From Microbacterium terrae (GTDB taxonomy: Bacteria > Actinomycetota > Actinomycetes > Actinomycetales > Microbacteriaceae), in contig NZ_JAFDSS010000001.1 in assembly GCF_017831975.1 (NCBI RefSeq), positions 3,720,001-3,784,000 of the forward strand: a stretch of 64,000 bases of DNA. The letters run 5' to 3'. The notes beneath the pieces were generated by a model. The model worked only from the letters and a program-made list of their open reading frames with translations. It was not told the origin of the DNA and did not search any database. This document shows positions 31,540 through 39,899 of the stretch, one piece after another (position 1 is the first letter of the stretch; every line of letters begins with the position of its first letter). The translations under genes were made by a program, and so were the position numbers.

Positions 31540-31710
31540 CGCAAACGTACTGCACATAAAAACGTTTCGCAAGAGTTTGGACAGAGAGATTTAAACGATT
31601 CAGTAACGGTCCGGTCTCGCCGCGGATGCTGGACTGTGCGCGGTCACAGTCCAGCATGCCGGATCAGGCCCGATCCCGCGGCGATTCGTGGCCCGCCGTC
31701 GTCGGCGGTC

Positions 31711-31774
31711 GGGGTTGCGAGCGGCCGGGGTTGCGAGCGGCCGGGATTGCGAGCGGCCGGGGTTGCGAGCGGTC
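31711..31774. repeat. 16-bp tandem repeat, four copies
   Basis: GGGGTTGCGAGCGGCC repeats at 31711, 31727, 31743 and 31759, with one base change in the third and one in the fourth copy. It is purely intergenic and close to the promoter side of the minus-strand operon. Confidence 0.88.
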
Positions 31775-31857
31775 GTGGTTGTGCTGCTGCCCCGGCCGCC
31801 CGCCCCGGTCGCCCGCCGCGCATGCTGTCGTCGCTGTCGCGTTCCTCGGCTCGATCA

Positions 31858-31907
31858 GCTCCGCCCCCGCGAATGGTGGCTGCCGAGCGCGGATTCCGGG
31901 GTGGAAC
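31858..31907. repeat. Dispersed palindromic repeat (copy 2, diverged, 50 bp)
   Basis: It begins GCTCCGCCCCC and ends GGGGTGGAAC. It has lost one base and several stem pairs relative to the others but is clearly the same element. Confidence 0.65.
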
Positions 31908-31927
31908 AGGTGCGAGCGGCTCCCGGT

Positions 31928-31978
31928 GTTCCACCCCCAGGACTTGTGGGAATCAGGAGCGAATTCTGGGGGCGGAGC
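31928..31978. repeat. 51-bp dispersed palindromic repeat (copy 3)
   Basis: GTTCCACCCCCAG pairs with CTGGGGGCGGAGC at the other end, and the left arm's ACC versus GCC change keeps G-U pairing possible. It is the middle one of three adjacent copies. Confidence 0.85.
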
Positions 31979-31992
31979 GGCAGTTCGGGTGA

Positions 31993-32043
31993 GTTCCGCC
32001 CCCAGGAATCGCGGGCGCCGGGGACGGAATCTGGGGGTGGAGT
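31993..32043. repeat. 51-bp dispersed palindromic repeat (copy 4)
   Basis: GTTCCGCCCCCAG pairs with CTGGGGGTGGAG; the inner part is GC-rich and poorly paired. It starts 15 bp after copy 3, similar to the 13-25-bp gaps in the other pairs. Confidence 0.85.
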
Positions 32044-32196
32044 GGAGGGGGAGAGCGGCGGGGTCGAACGAGGCCGGGGTTGTGGGCGACGGCGGCGATC
32101 CCACGGCGACCTGAGGAGTGCGACGTCGGCATGAGGGTTCGAGGAGAGTTCTCTCCGCGAAGTTGACTCGTTTCAATCGCAGAGTTAGGGTCGCTC

Positions 32197-32212
32197 GGGA
32201 AAACGCATTCCC
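32197..32212. promoter_or_regulatory. LacI-type operator of the rhamnogalacturonan importer/PL26 operon
   Basis: GGGAAAACGCATTCCC lies about 40 bp before the first gene of the operon. Its inverse shares a 15-bp identical core, GGGAATGCGTTTTCC, with the site at 46401-46416 in front of the secreted PL11 chimera. The two units are therefore probably controlled by one LacI-family protein, for which the gene at 45085-46104 is the nearest candidate. Confidence 0.75.
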
Positions 32213-32249
32213 CTCGGCGCCGCCGCTGAGGTAATCGATGGAGATTCTG

Positions 32250-32894
32250 ATGAGCACCAGCACGGCCTCGCCCACGTGGGCGCTCCGACTGCACGCGATG
32301 TTCGACTGGGTGCTCTGGATCCTCGTCGTCAATGCGCTCTGGTACGTCTTCACCCTCCTCGGCGCGATCGTCCTCGGCGCGGCCCCGGCCGCCGCGGCGG
32401 CATCCGCCCTCACCCGTCGGCGGCTGCGGGGCGAGGTGTTCCCCGCCGTCCCAGCGTTCTGGCGGGAGTGGCGCCGCAGCTTCGTCGACGCGAACCTCGC
32501 GCTCGGCCCCGGCTTCGCGGTCGTCGCGCTCCTCGGCCTCGGCGTGGGCGGCATGGCGGTGAGCGGAAGCCTCGGCTCGCCGTTCGGCATCGTCAGCCTC
32601 GTCGCGCTGACGGTCGCGGCCACGGTCACCGCGATCGCGGTGCCGATGTACGCCCACTACGACCTGCCGCGCCGCGCCTACCTCGTTACCGCGAGCCGGT
32701 GGATGCTGCGCAACCTCCCGCACGTCTTCGTGCTGGTCCTCGCCGCGGTCGCGGTCGTCGCCGTGAGCGCGGTCGTGCCGGGCATCGTGCCGTTCCTGTC
32801 GACCGGAGCATGGATCACCGCGAGCACGGTCATGTGCCTCGGCTTCTTCGCCGCGAACGACCGGCGCCTGGAGGAGCAGGCATCCGGTCGCTGA
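32250..32894 (+). CDS. YesL-like (DUF624) membrane protein
   Basis: A 214-residue protein with about five hydrophobic segments, from FDWVLWILVVNALWYVF onward. It belongs to the DUF624 (YesL) type; in Bacillus yesL lies in the rhamnogalacturonan operon with the YesOPQ importer. ATG 32250 is preferred, with GGAG 6 bp upstream; ATG 32238 would add four residues. It is the first gene of a seven-gene operon. The function of the family is unknown; an accessory role in import is inferred. Confidence 0.8.
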   Translation: MSTSTASPTWALRLHAMFDWVLWILVVNALWYVFTLLGAIVLGAAPAAAAASALTRRRLRGEVFPAVPAFWREWRRSFVDANLALGPGFAVVALLGLGVGGMAVSGSLGSPFGIVSLVALTVAATVTAIAVPMYAHYDLPRRAYLVTASRWMLRNLPHVFVLVLAAVAVVAVSAVVPGIVPFLSTGAWITASTVMCLGFFAANDRRLEEQASGR

Positions 32895-32953
32895 CCGGCC
32901 CCATCACCACCTGTCCGTCCCCAACCCCCACCAAAGAACGAAGGAGTTCCTTC

Positions 32954-34480
32954 ATGAATCGCAGCAGAGCACTCGTCGGGATCGGTGCCGTCACCGTCAC
33001 CGCGCTCGCCCTCGCCGGCTGCTCGGCCGGCGGCGACGCCGAGCCGGCAGACCTCGACACGATCGAGATCATGGCGCCGTATCTCGTGACCAACGCGCCC
33101 GAGGAGGGCAACGAGATCGAGACGGCGGTCGAAGACGTCGTCGGCGTCGACCTCGACATCACCTGGGTGCCCAACTCGTCGTACGGCGACAAGGTCAACA
33201 TCACCCTCGCGGGCGACGACCTGCCCCACGTGATGGTCATCCAGGGCAAGGACCCCGGCTTCGTGCGCAACGCCGAAGCCGGCGCCTTCTGGGACCTGAC
33301 CGACTACCTCGGCGACTACGAGAACCTCGCCACGACATTCCCCGAGGTGCAGAAGGCATCGAGTGTGAACGGCAAGGTGTATGGCGTCTACCGCGCGCGC
33401 GACGTCATGCGCGAGGCGGTCATCATCCGCAAGGACTGGCTCGCCAACCTCGGCCTCGACCTGCCCGAGACGACCGAAGACCTCCAGGCCATCGCGAAGG
33501 CGTTCACCGAGGACGACCCCGACGGCAACGGCCAGGACGACACCTACGGCATCATCGTGCCGAAGTGGCCCGGCACGATCGGCACCAACAGCCCGTGGGA
33601 TGCCATGGAGACCTGGTACGGCGCCGGCAACCGCTGGACCGAGCGCGACGGTGAGCTCACCCCGAACTTCACCACCGATGAGTGGCTGGATGCCGTGCAG
33701 TACGAGCGCGGGCTCGTCGAGGACGGCGTGGTCAACGCCGACTTCGCGACCTTCGATTCGGCGAACTGGAACGAGCCGTTCCTCAACGGCAAGGGCGGAA
33801 TCATCATCGACGTGCACTCCCGCGCCGGTGTGCTGATCAACCTGTTCAAGGAGTCCGACCCCGAGAACTTCGACCAGTACGTCGACGTGGCCGGCAACCT
33901 CACCGGCCCCGACGGCGAGCTGCACGCGCTGCCGACGACCGGCTACAGCGGCTTCCTCGCGATCCCGAAGGCCAAGGTGCGCACCGAGGCCGAGCTGCGC
34001 GCGGTGCTCGAGGTGCTCAACGACCTGAACTCGGCCGAGGCGGGTCCGATCCTCAACAACGGCATCGAGGGCGTCACCTACGAGCTCGAGGGCGATCTCG
34101 CCGTCGCGATCGACGACGCGCCGCAGGCGCTCAAGGACACGGTCCTGAGCTACTCCCAGCTCGGCATGAACGTCACCGGCTTCCAGGGGTACCTACCCAA
34201 GCAGGCGAGCGACTACGAGCAGGAGATGTACGACAAGCGCAAGGAGATCGAGGCGACCGACACCGAGTCGGCCGAGTTCGACCCGTCCGCACCGTACGTC
34301 TCGCCGACGTACGTCTCGAAGGGCGCTCAGCTCGACACGATCGTCGCGGATGCGCGCATCCAGTACATCGCCGGCCAGATCGATCTCGACGCGCTGAAGG
34401 CTGCCGTCGAGCTGTGGCGCACGAGCGGCGGCGACGACATCATCACCGAGATCAACGAGCTGGCCTCGGCCGACTCCTGA
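32954..34480 (+). CDS. ABC importer substrate-binding lipoprotein (LplA/YtcQ type)
   Basis: A 508-residue lipoprotein, longer than ordinary family-1 proteins as is typical for the LplA/YtcQ group. Lipobox ALAGCSAGG. Two calcium-like DxDxNGQDD segments (DDPDGNGQDDTYG) resemble those of alginate and pectin oligosaccharide binders. ATG 32954 has a strong AAGGAG ribosome binding site. Neighbouring DUF1961 and PL26 genes indicate that the ligand is an unsaturated or intact rhamnogalacturonan oligosaccharide. Confidence 0.92.
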   Translation: MNRSRALVGIGAVTVTALALAGCSAGGDAEPADLDTIEIMAPYLVTNAPEEGNEIETAVEDVVGVDLDITWVPNSSYGDKVNITLAGDDLPHVMVIQGKDPGFVRNAEAGAFWDLTDYLGDYENLATTFPEVQKASSVNGKVYGVYRARDVMREAVIIRKDWLANLGLDLPETTEDLQAIAKAFTEDDPDGNGQDDTYGIIVPKWPGTIGTNSPWDAMETWYGAGNRWTERDGELTPNFTTDEWLDAVQYERGLVEDGVVNADFATFDSANWNEPFLNGKGGIIIDVHSRAGVLINLFKESDPENFDQYVDVAGNLTGPDGELHALPTTGYSGFLAIPKAKVRTEAELRAVLEVLNDLNSAEAGPILNNGIEGVTYELEGDLAVAIDDAPQALKDTVLSYSQLGMNVTGFQGYLPKQASDYEQEMYDKRKEIEATDTESAEFDPSAPYVSPTYVSKGAQLDTIVADARIQYIAGQIDLDALKAAVELWRTSGGDDIITEINELASADS

Positions 34481-34488
34481 TCCCGAAT

Positions 34489-34519
34489 GCCGGGGCGGCG
34501 GCGCAGCCGCCGCCCCGGC
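34489..34519 (+). terminator. Intercistronic hairpin between binding protein and permease genes
   Basis: GCCGGGGCGGCGGC and GCCGCCGCCCCGGC form a perfect 14-bp stem with a 3-nt loop, 8 bp after the binding-protein stop. With no T run it probably protects the upstream message or attenuates the permease genes. Confidence 0.85.
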
Positions 34520-34538
34520 ACCACCGAGAGGCCCTCCC

Positions 34539-35510
34539 ATGGCAATGCTCGACACCGCCATCACGGCGACCGAGACGCTGACCGTCGAGAAGAAGTCGCG
34601 ACGGCGACGCGGGGTGCGCGTGCACTTCACCCAGTTCAAGTGGCTGTACCTGCTGCTGGTCCCCGGCATCCTGTACTTCGCCGTGTTCCGCTACTGGCCG
34701 ATGTACGGCGCGGTCATCGCGTTCAAGGACTACGTGCCGTTCCTCGGCATCTCCGACAGTCCGTGGGTCGGCTTCCAGCACTTCGAGGACTTCTTCTCGA
34801 GCCCGGACTTCCCCCGGCTCCTGGCCAACACGCTGATCCTGGCGCTGCTGAGTCTCCTCATCGCCTTCCCGCTGACGATCATCGTCGCGCTTCTGCTCAA
34901 CGAGATGCGCCTGATGATCCTCAAGCGCACCGTGCAGACGCTCATCTACATCCCCCACTTCCTGTCGTGGACCGTGGTCGCGTCGCTCACCTACCTGCTG
35001 TTCGCCCTCGACGTCGGGCCCCTGTTCCAGCTGATCAACGGCATCCTCGGCACCGACGTCAACTTCCTCGCCGACCCGGCCTGGTTCCGGCCGATCATCG
35101 TGCTGCAGGACATCTGGAAGAACACCGGCTGGGGCACGATCATCTTCCTCGCCGCCCTCGCCGGCGTCGATCAGGCCCAGTACGAGGCGGCCATCATCGA
35201 CGGCGCCGGCCGCTTCCAGCGGGTGTGGCACATCACGCTCCCGTCGATCATGCCGACGGTCATCGTGATGCTCGTGCTGCAGATGGGCCAGGTGCTCAAC
35301 ACCGGATTCGAGCAGATCTACCTCATGACCAACTCGCTCAACCGCTCGGTGGCCGACGTGTTCGACACCTACGTCTACTTCATGGGCATCACGCAGGGGT
35401 CGTACAGCTACTCGACCGCGGTCGGCCTGTTCAAGGCTGTCGTCGGCGTCGTGCTCATCTTCGGCGCCAACTGGCTCGCACGCCGGTTCAACCAGACGGG
35501 AATCTTCTGA
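34539..35510 (+). CDS. ABC importer permease, LplB type
   Basis: A 323-residue permease of the LplB/YtcP-partner group with six predicted helices; the first begins LYLLLVPGILYFAVFRYWPMYG. The EAA loop is QYEAAIIDGAGRFQRVWHIT. Its closest functional analogues are YesP and LplB, which import pectin- or alginate-type oligosaccharides. It overlaps the next gene by one base (TGATG). Confidence 0.92.
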   Translation: MAMLDTAITATETLTVEKKSRRRRGVRVHFTQFKWLYLLLVPGILYFAVFRYWPMYGAVIAFKDYVPFLGISDSPWVGFQHFEDFFSSPDFPRLLANTLILALLSLLIAFPLTIIVALLLNEMRLMILKRTVQTLIYIPHFLSWTVVASLTYLLFALDVGPLFQLINGILGTDVNFLADPAWFRPIIVLQDIWKNTGWGTIIFLAALAGVDQAQYEAAIIDGAGRFQRVWHITLPSIMPTVIVMLVLQMGQVLNTGFEQIYLMTNSLNRSVADVFDTYVYFMGITQGSYSYSTAVGLFKAVVGVVLIFGANWLARRFNQTGIF

Positions 35511-36391
35511 TGGCTCGCGAGAAGTATCGCTTCAACACGCCTGCGGGACGGGTCTTCGACGTCTTCAACGTCGTCCTGATGATCGGCATCGCCATCATCG
35601 CCCTCGTCCCGTTCGTGTTCGTGCTCGCCGGATCGTTCGCGACCGAGTCCGAGCTGGCCACCCGGTCGTTCTTCCTGTGGCCGGAGACGTTCTCGCTCGA
35701 TGCGTACGAGGCGATCTTCACCAGCCCCGCGTTCGTCCGCGCCCTGGTCACGACGATCGCCGTGACGGCCGTCGGCACCGTGGTGCAGCTGATGCTCACG
35801 GCGACGATGGCCTACCCGCTCAGCAAGTCGAACCTGCCCGGCGGGCGCCTGATCCTCTCGCTCATCGTTTTCACGATGGTGTTCTCGGGCGGCATGATCC
35901 CGACATTCCTCGTGGTCAAGGATCTGGGTCTGCTCAACAACTACTGGGCGCTGATCCTGCCGATGGCGATCAACCCGTTCAGCCTGATCATCATCAAGAA
36001 CTTCTTCCAGCAGCTGCCGAACGAGCTGGAGGAGTCGGCGAAGATCGACGGCGCGAACGAGCTGCAGACCCTGTGGAGCATCGTGCTGCCGCTCTCGAAG
36101 CCGGTGCTCGCCACCTTCGCGCTGTTCTACGCGGTGGGCATCTGGAACGACTTCATGTCGCCGCTGCTCTACCTCAACGACAACTCGATGTGGACGCTGC
36201 AGATGTTCCTGCGACAGGTGACCGTCGCGACCGACCTCTCGATCGTCGAGCAGGACCCGTCGCAGATGCCGCCCGCGCAGGGGATCAAGTTCGCGGTCAT
36301 CATCGTGGCGACGCTGCCGATCGTGCTCTTCTATCCGTTCCTGCAGAAGCACTTCGCGAAGGGCATGCTGATCGGCTCGGTCAAGGGATGA
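35510..36391 (+). CDS. ABC importer permease, YtcP/LplC type
   Basis: A 293-residue permease with six predicted helices and the EAA loop LEESAKIDGANELQTLWSI. The conserved C-terminus ends GMLIGSVKG, typical of the YtcP/LplC group. It completes the channel with the LplB-type partner; again no ATPase gene is present. Confidence 0.92.
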   Translation: MAREKYRFNTPAGRVFDVFNVVLMIGIAIIALVPFVFVLAGSFATESELATRSFFLWPETFSLDAYEAIFTSPAFVRALVTTIAVTAVGTVVQLMLTATMAYPLSKSNLPGGRLILSLIVFTMVFSGGMIPTFLVVKDLGLLNNYWALILPMAINPFSLIIIKNFFQQLPNELEESAKIDGANELQTLWSIVLPLSKPVLATFALFYAVGIWNDFMSPLLYLNDNSMWTLQMFLRQVTVATDLSIVEQDPSQMPPAQGIKFAVIIVATLPIVLFYPFLQKHFAKGMLIGSVKG

Positions 36392-37035
36392 GCGATCTGC
36401 GCTATGCGAACCCGCTCGCCTCGGCGGCCGACGTCGCCGACTGGATCGGGGAGGGTCCGGTGTCGGCCGCGCAGGGCGACGACGGCCTCGTCCTCTCGAG
36501 CGCCGGGGGGCCCGACGACCACTGGACGCTCTGGTGTCCCGAGACCTTCGGCGACCGCATCCGCGTCACGTGGGAGTTCTCGCCCCGCGGGGAGCCGGGT
36601 CTGGCGATGCTGTTCTTCGGCGCGGCATCCGTCGTCGGCGGCGGCATCTTCGACGCCGATACGGCCCCGCGCGACGGGGCGTATCCGCAGTACCACTCGG
36701 GCGACATCCGCACGCTGCACGTCTCGTACTTCCGGCGCCGGTGGGAGGACGAGCGCGCCTTCCACACCTGCAACCTGCGCAAGTCGCCGGGGTTCCACCT
36801 GGTCGCGCAGGGCGCGGACCCCCTTCCTCCGGTCGTCGACGCACGCGACGCGTTCTACCGGATCGAGGTCGTCAAAGACGGTGCGCACGTCTCCTTCGCC
36901 ATCGACGACCTTCCCCTCTTCGCCTGGGCCGACGACGAGTCGACCGGTCCGCGCGTCCGCGAGGGCCGCATCGGCTTCCGCCAGATGTCGCCCCTCGTCG
37001 CCTGCTACCGCAACCTGGAGGTTCACTCGCTGTGA
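36388..37035 (+). CDS. DUF1961 (YesU-like) protein
   Basis: A 215-residue single-domain protein predicted to be a beta-sandwich (concanavalin-like fold). Family features are GLAMLFFGAASVVGGGIFD, the YHSGDIRTLHVSYFRR segment and the late SPLVACYRNLEVHSL. Bacillus yesU lies in the rhamnogalacturonan operon, which agrees with the PL26 gene that follows. No signal peptide. The ATG overlaps the permease stop (ATGA). Its reaction is unknown to me; a carbohydrate-binding or hydrolytic role on the imported oligosaccharide is inferred. Confidence 0.85.
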   Translation: MSDLRYANPLASAADVADWIGEGPVSAAQGDDGLVLSSAGGPDDHWTLWCPETFGDRIRVTWEFSPRGEPGLAMLFFGAASVVGGGIFDADTAPRDGAYPQYHSGDIRTLHVSYFRRRWEDERAFHTCNLRKSPGFHLVAQGADPLPPVVDARDAFYRIEVVKDGAHVSFAIDDLPLFAWADDESTGPRVREGRIGFRQMSPLVACYRNLEVHSL

Positions 37036-39671
37036 CCGCGATCGACGCGACAGTCCCGCTCCGCTGGCTCGATGACACCCCGCCCGCCCAGCTCTCGGGT
37101 GGTGTGACCTGGGGCGTTCCGCTGCCGCGGGGCACCGTCGCCTCGCCGGCGCAGCTGCGGCTGCGCGAGTGCGCGGGCGCCGACGTTCCTGCGCAGTTCT
37201 GGACCCTCGCCACCTGGCCCGACGGCTCGGTGAAGTGGGCGGGCGCCGCCGTCGGCGCGCTCGCCGCGCCGACCCGGTACGAGATCGCCGTGACGGATGC
37301 CGCGGCACCCGCGTCGGCCGGACACGAGGCTCCTGTCGTGGTGCGCCGCGACGGCGGCGAGATCGGGGTCTCGAACGGGCTGACCGAGATCGTGTTCGCC
37401 GCGGACGCCGGCGCCGACACCGTGGCCCGGCGCATCCTGCGCGACGGGCGTGTGGTCGCGGAGGACCTGCGCCTCGTGAGCCTGCTGCAGGAGGAGATCC
37501 CCGAAGACGGCGGCCCGGCGCCCCGGCGTCCGTTCCGCTCGCGGACGACGGTCGTCGAGGTCGAGCAGGACGGCCCGATCCGCGCGGTCGTGCGCGTCGA
37601 AGGCGTGCATCGCGACGAGGCCGGCGGCCGCGAGTGGCTTCCGTTCACCCTGCGCTTCGTCGTCGCGGCCGGTTCGGCGGAGGTGCGCGTCGTGCACACC
37701 GTCGTCTGGGACGGCGAGGCCGACCACGACTTCCTCGCCGGGCTCGGCCTGCGCGCCGACGTGCCGCTGCGCGCGGCGCTGCACGACCGCCATGTGCGCG
37801 TCGCCGGCGCCGACGGCGGCTTCTTCTCCGAGGCGGTGCGGGGCCTCACCGGACTGCGGCGCGACCCCGGCGCCGAGGTGCGCGCAGCCCAGATCGCGGG
37901 AGCGCAGACCCCGCCGGTCGACACCTGGAACCCCGAGGTGTCGAACAGGCTCGAGCTCATCCCGTCGTGGGCCGACCTCACCCTCACCCAGCTGAGCGCC
38001 GACGGCTACTCGCTCCGCAAGCGGACGAAGGCGGGGCACGCCTGGATCGACGCCGGCGCCGGAACCCGTGCCGAGGGTTTCGTCTCGGTGAGCGATCCGA
38101 CCGGCGGCCTCGGCGTCGGCATCCGGTCGTTCTGGCAGTCACACCCGGGGCAGCTCGACCTGCGCGGCATGACCGGCGACCGGGCCGAGCTCACCGCATG
38201 GCTGCACGCTCCCGAGGCGCGCCCGATGGACATGCGGTTCTACCACGATGGTCTCGGGCAGGACGACTTCGCGACTCAGCTCGAAGCGCTCGAGATCACC
38301 TACGAGGACTACGAGCCCGGCTTCGGCGACGCCCACGGCGTCGCCCGCACCCACGAGCTCACGCTGTTCGCGTATGCCGCCACGCCGCCGATCGCCGAGG
38401 TCGCGGCATCCGTCGACGCCGTGCAGCGGCCGCCGCTGCTGCAGCCCACCCCCGAGCACCTCCACGCCGCCGGCGTCTTCGGCGACTGGGCTCCGGTGGA
38501 CCGGTCGACCGCGGCGCGCACCGAGATCGAGGACAGCATCGACTTCCTCCTCGACTTCTACCTCGGCCAGATCGACCAGCGGCGCTGGTACGGCTTCTGG
38601 AACTACGGCGACGTGATGCACGCGTACGACGGCGACCGCCACGTGTGGCGCTACGACGTCGGCGGCTACGCATGGGACAACAGCGAGCTCTCGCCCGACC
38701 TGTGGCTCTGGTACTCGTACCTGCGCACCGGTCGCGCCGACGTCTTCCGGCTCGCCGAGGCGATGACCCGCCACACCGGCGAGGTCGACGTGTACCACCT
38801 CGGCCGCTGGCAGGGCCTCGGGTCGCGCCACAACGTGCAGCACTGGGGGTGCAGCGCCAAGCAGCTGCGCATCTCGAGCCCGATCTACCGCCGGTTCTTC
38901 CACTACCTCACCGCCGATGAGCGGGTCGGCGACCTGCTCACCGAGCTGCGCGACAGTGACGCGCGGTTCCTCGACACCGACCCCACCCGCAAGGTGCGGC
39001 CGGATGCGGCGACCTACCGGCCCGACCGCGGTGCGCTCGCCGTCGGCCTCGGCACCGACTGGGGCGCCCTTGCCGCGACCTGGCTCGCCGACTGGGAGCG
39101 CACCGGCAACGAGCGATCGCGTGACCGGCTGCTCGGCACCATGGCCGACATCGGCGCTCTTCCGCAGGGCTTCCTCACCGGCGAGGCGCTGTACGACATC
39201 GACCGCGGCCGCTTCGACACGACCCGAGACCGGGTGTCGGTGTCGCACCTCAGCGCCGTGTTCGGGCTGGTCGAGGTGGCGAGCGAGCTGATCTCGCTCG
39301 TCGACGTGCCCGGGTTCCGTGAGGCGTGGATCGACTACTGCCGGCTCTACCTCGCCTCGCCCGAGGAGCAGATCGCCGCGGTCGGCGAACCGCTCACCGG
39401 CATCCATCTCGAGCAGGCGCACAGCCGCCTCACCGCCTATGCTGCCGCGGCGACCGGCGACGACGCGCTCGCCGATCACGCGTGGGAGGCGTTCGAGGGG
39501 ATCGGGGAGTGGCTCGTGCACCGCAGCGACTTCGTGCTCCGTCGCATCGACGGCGCCGCCGTGCTCAACCCCGTGGACGAGGCGCCCAGCGTCGGCACCA
39601 ACGACGTCGCGCAGTACGGCCTCGCTGCGATCCAGAACCTCGCGCTGATCGGTCACCGCCTGCCGGAGTGA
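37032..39671 (+). CDS. PL26 exo-rhamnogalacturonan lyase (PcRGLX/YetA-like)
   Basis: An 879-residue protein of the PcRGLX/YetA type, the family named for the Penicillium exo-rhamnogalacturonan lyase. The N-terminal part (about 1-310) is beta-rich (RIFT-like), the middle a beta-sandwich, and the C-terminal half an alpha/alpha barrel with many aromatic and His residues, such as RRWYGFWNYGDVMHAYD, RYDVGGYAWDNSE and GLGSRHNVQHWGCSAKQ. No signal peptide, so it degrades imported oligosaccharides by beta-elimination in the cytoplasm. GTG 37032 overlaps the stop of the DUF1961 gene (GTGA). It ends the operon, with paired palindromic repeats after it. Confidence 0.85.
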   Translation: MTAIDATVPLRWLDDTPPAQLSGGVTWGVPLPRGTVASPAQLRLRECAGADVPAQFWTLATWPDGSVKWAGAAVGALAAPTRYEIAVTDAAAPASAGHEAPVVVRRDGGEIGVSNGLTEIVFAADAGADTVARRILRDGRVVAEDLRLVSLLQEEIPEDGGPAPRRPFRSRTTVVEVEQDGPIRAVVRVEGVHRDEAGGREWLPFTLRFVVAAGSAEVRVVHTVVWDGEADHDFLAGLGLRADVPLRAALHDRHVRVAGADGGFFSEAVRGLTGLRRDPGAEVRAAQIAGAQTPPVDTWNPEVSNRLELIPSWADLTLTQLSADGYSLRKRTKAGHAWIDAGAGTRAEGFVSVSDPTGGLGVGIRSFWQSHPGQLDLRGMTGDRAELTAWLHAPEARPMDMRFYHDGLGQDDFATQLEALEITYEDYEPGFGDAHGVARTHELTLFAYAATPPIAEVAASVDAVQRPPLLQPTPEHLHAAGVFGDWAPVDRSTAARTEIEDSIDFLLDFYLGQIDQRRWYGFWNYGDVMHAYDGDRHVWRYDVGGYAWDNSELSPDLWLWYSYLRTGRADVFRLAEAMTRHTGEVDVYHLGRWQGLGSRHNVQHWGCSAKQLRISSPIYRRFFHYLTADERVGDLLTELRDSDARFLDTDPTRKVRPDAATYRPDRGALAVGLGTDWGALAATWLADWERTGNERSRDRLLGTMADIGALPQGFLTGEALYDIDRGRFDTTRDRVSVSHLSAVFGLVEVASELISLVDVPGFREAWIDYCRLYLASPEEQIAAVGEPLTGIHLEQAHSRLTAYAAAATGDDALADHAWEAFEGIGEWLVHRSDFVLRRIDGAAVLNPVDEAPSVGTNDVAQYGLAAIQNLALIGHRLPE

Positions 39672-39704
39672 GGCCGGCTGCCACGCTCGGGCGGGGGCAG
39701 TGTT

Positions 39705-39755
39705 GCTCCGCCCCCGGGATCTGTGGCCGAGGCGCCCGATTCCTGGGGGTGAAAC
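39705..39755. repeat. 51-bp dispersed palindromic repeat (copy 5)
   Basis: GCTCCGCCCCCGG and CCTGGGGGTGAAAC form the arms. It lies between the convergent PL26 and GH43-like genes and may end transcription in both directions. Confidence 0.85.
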
Positions 39756-39780
39756 CTTGCCTCGAGCTGAGGTCGGTGTG

Positions 39781-39831
39781 GTTCCGCCCCCAAGAAAAGG
39801 GCGCTGGGGGCACGCTTCCTGGGGGTGGAAC
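39781..39831. repeat. 51-bp dispersed palindromic repeat (copy 6)
   Basis: GTTCCGCCCCCAAG and CTGGGGGTGGAAC form the arms. It starts 25 bp after copy 5. Apart from the two copies, the 228-bp gap 39672-39899 holds nothing that I recognise. Confidence 0.87.
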
Positions 39832-39899
39832 TGCGGAGGCCGGCAGGGCGAGGGAGTCGCTGAGCCGGCAGACCGCGGACCCGCGCCCGCCGGCCCGGG

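Larger units (their letters stand above)
31433..32249. other. 817-bp divergent intergenic region rich in repeats
   Basis: No credible gene lies here; the open frames are shadows created by GC-rich repeats. From left to right it holds LacI-type sites (31525-31569), a 16-bp tandem array (31711-31774), three copies of the dispersed palindrome (31858-32043) and a LacI-type site (32197-32212) for the plus-strand operon. Between 31800 and 31857 and between 32044 and 32190 I see only unstructured GC-rich sequence. Confidence 0.7.

Noticed and set aside
31626..32134. Overlapping open frames in the divergent gap
   Set aside because: Created by the 16-bp and 51-bp repeats; composition is repetitive and no start signal is seen.
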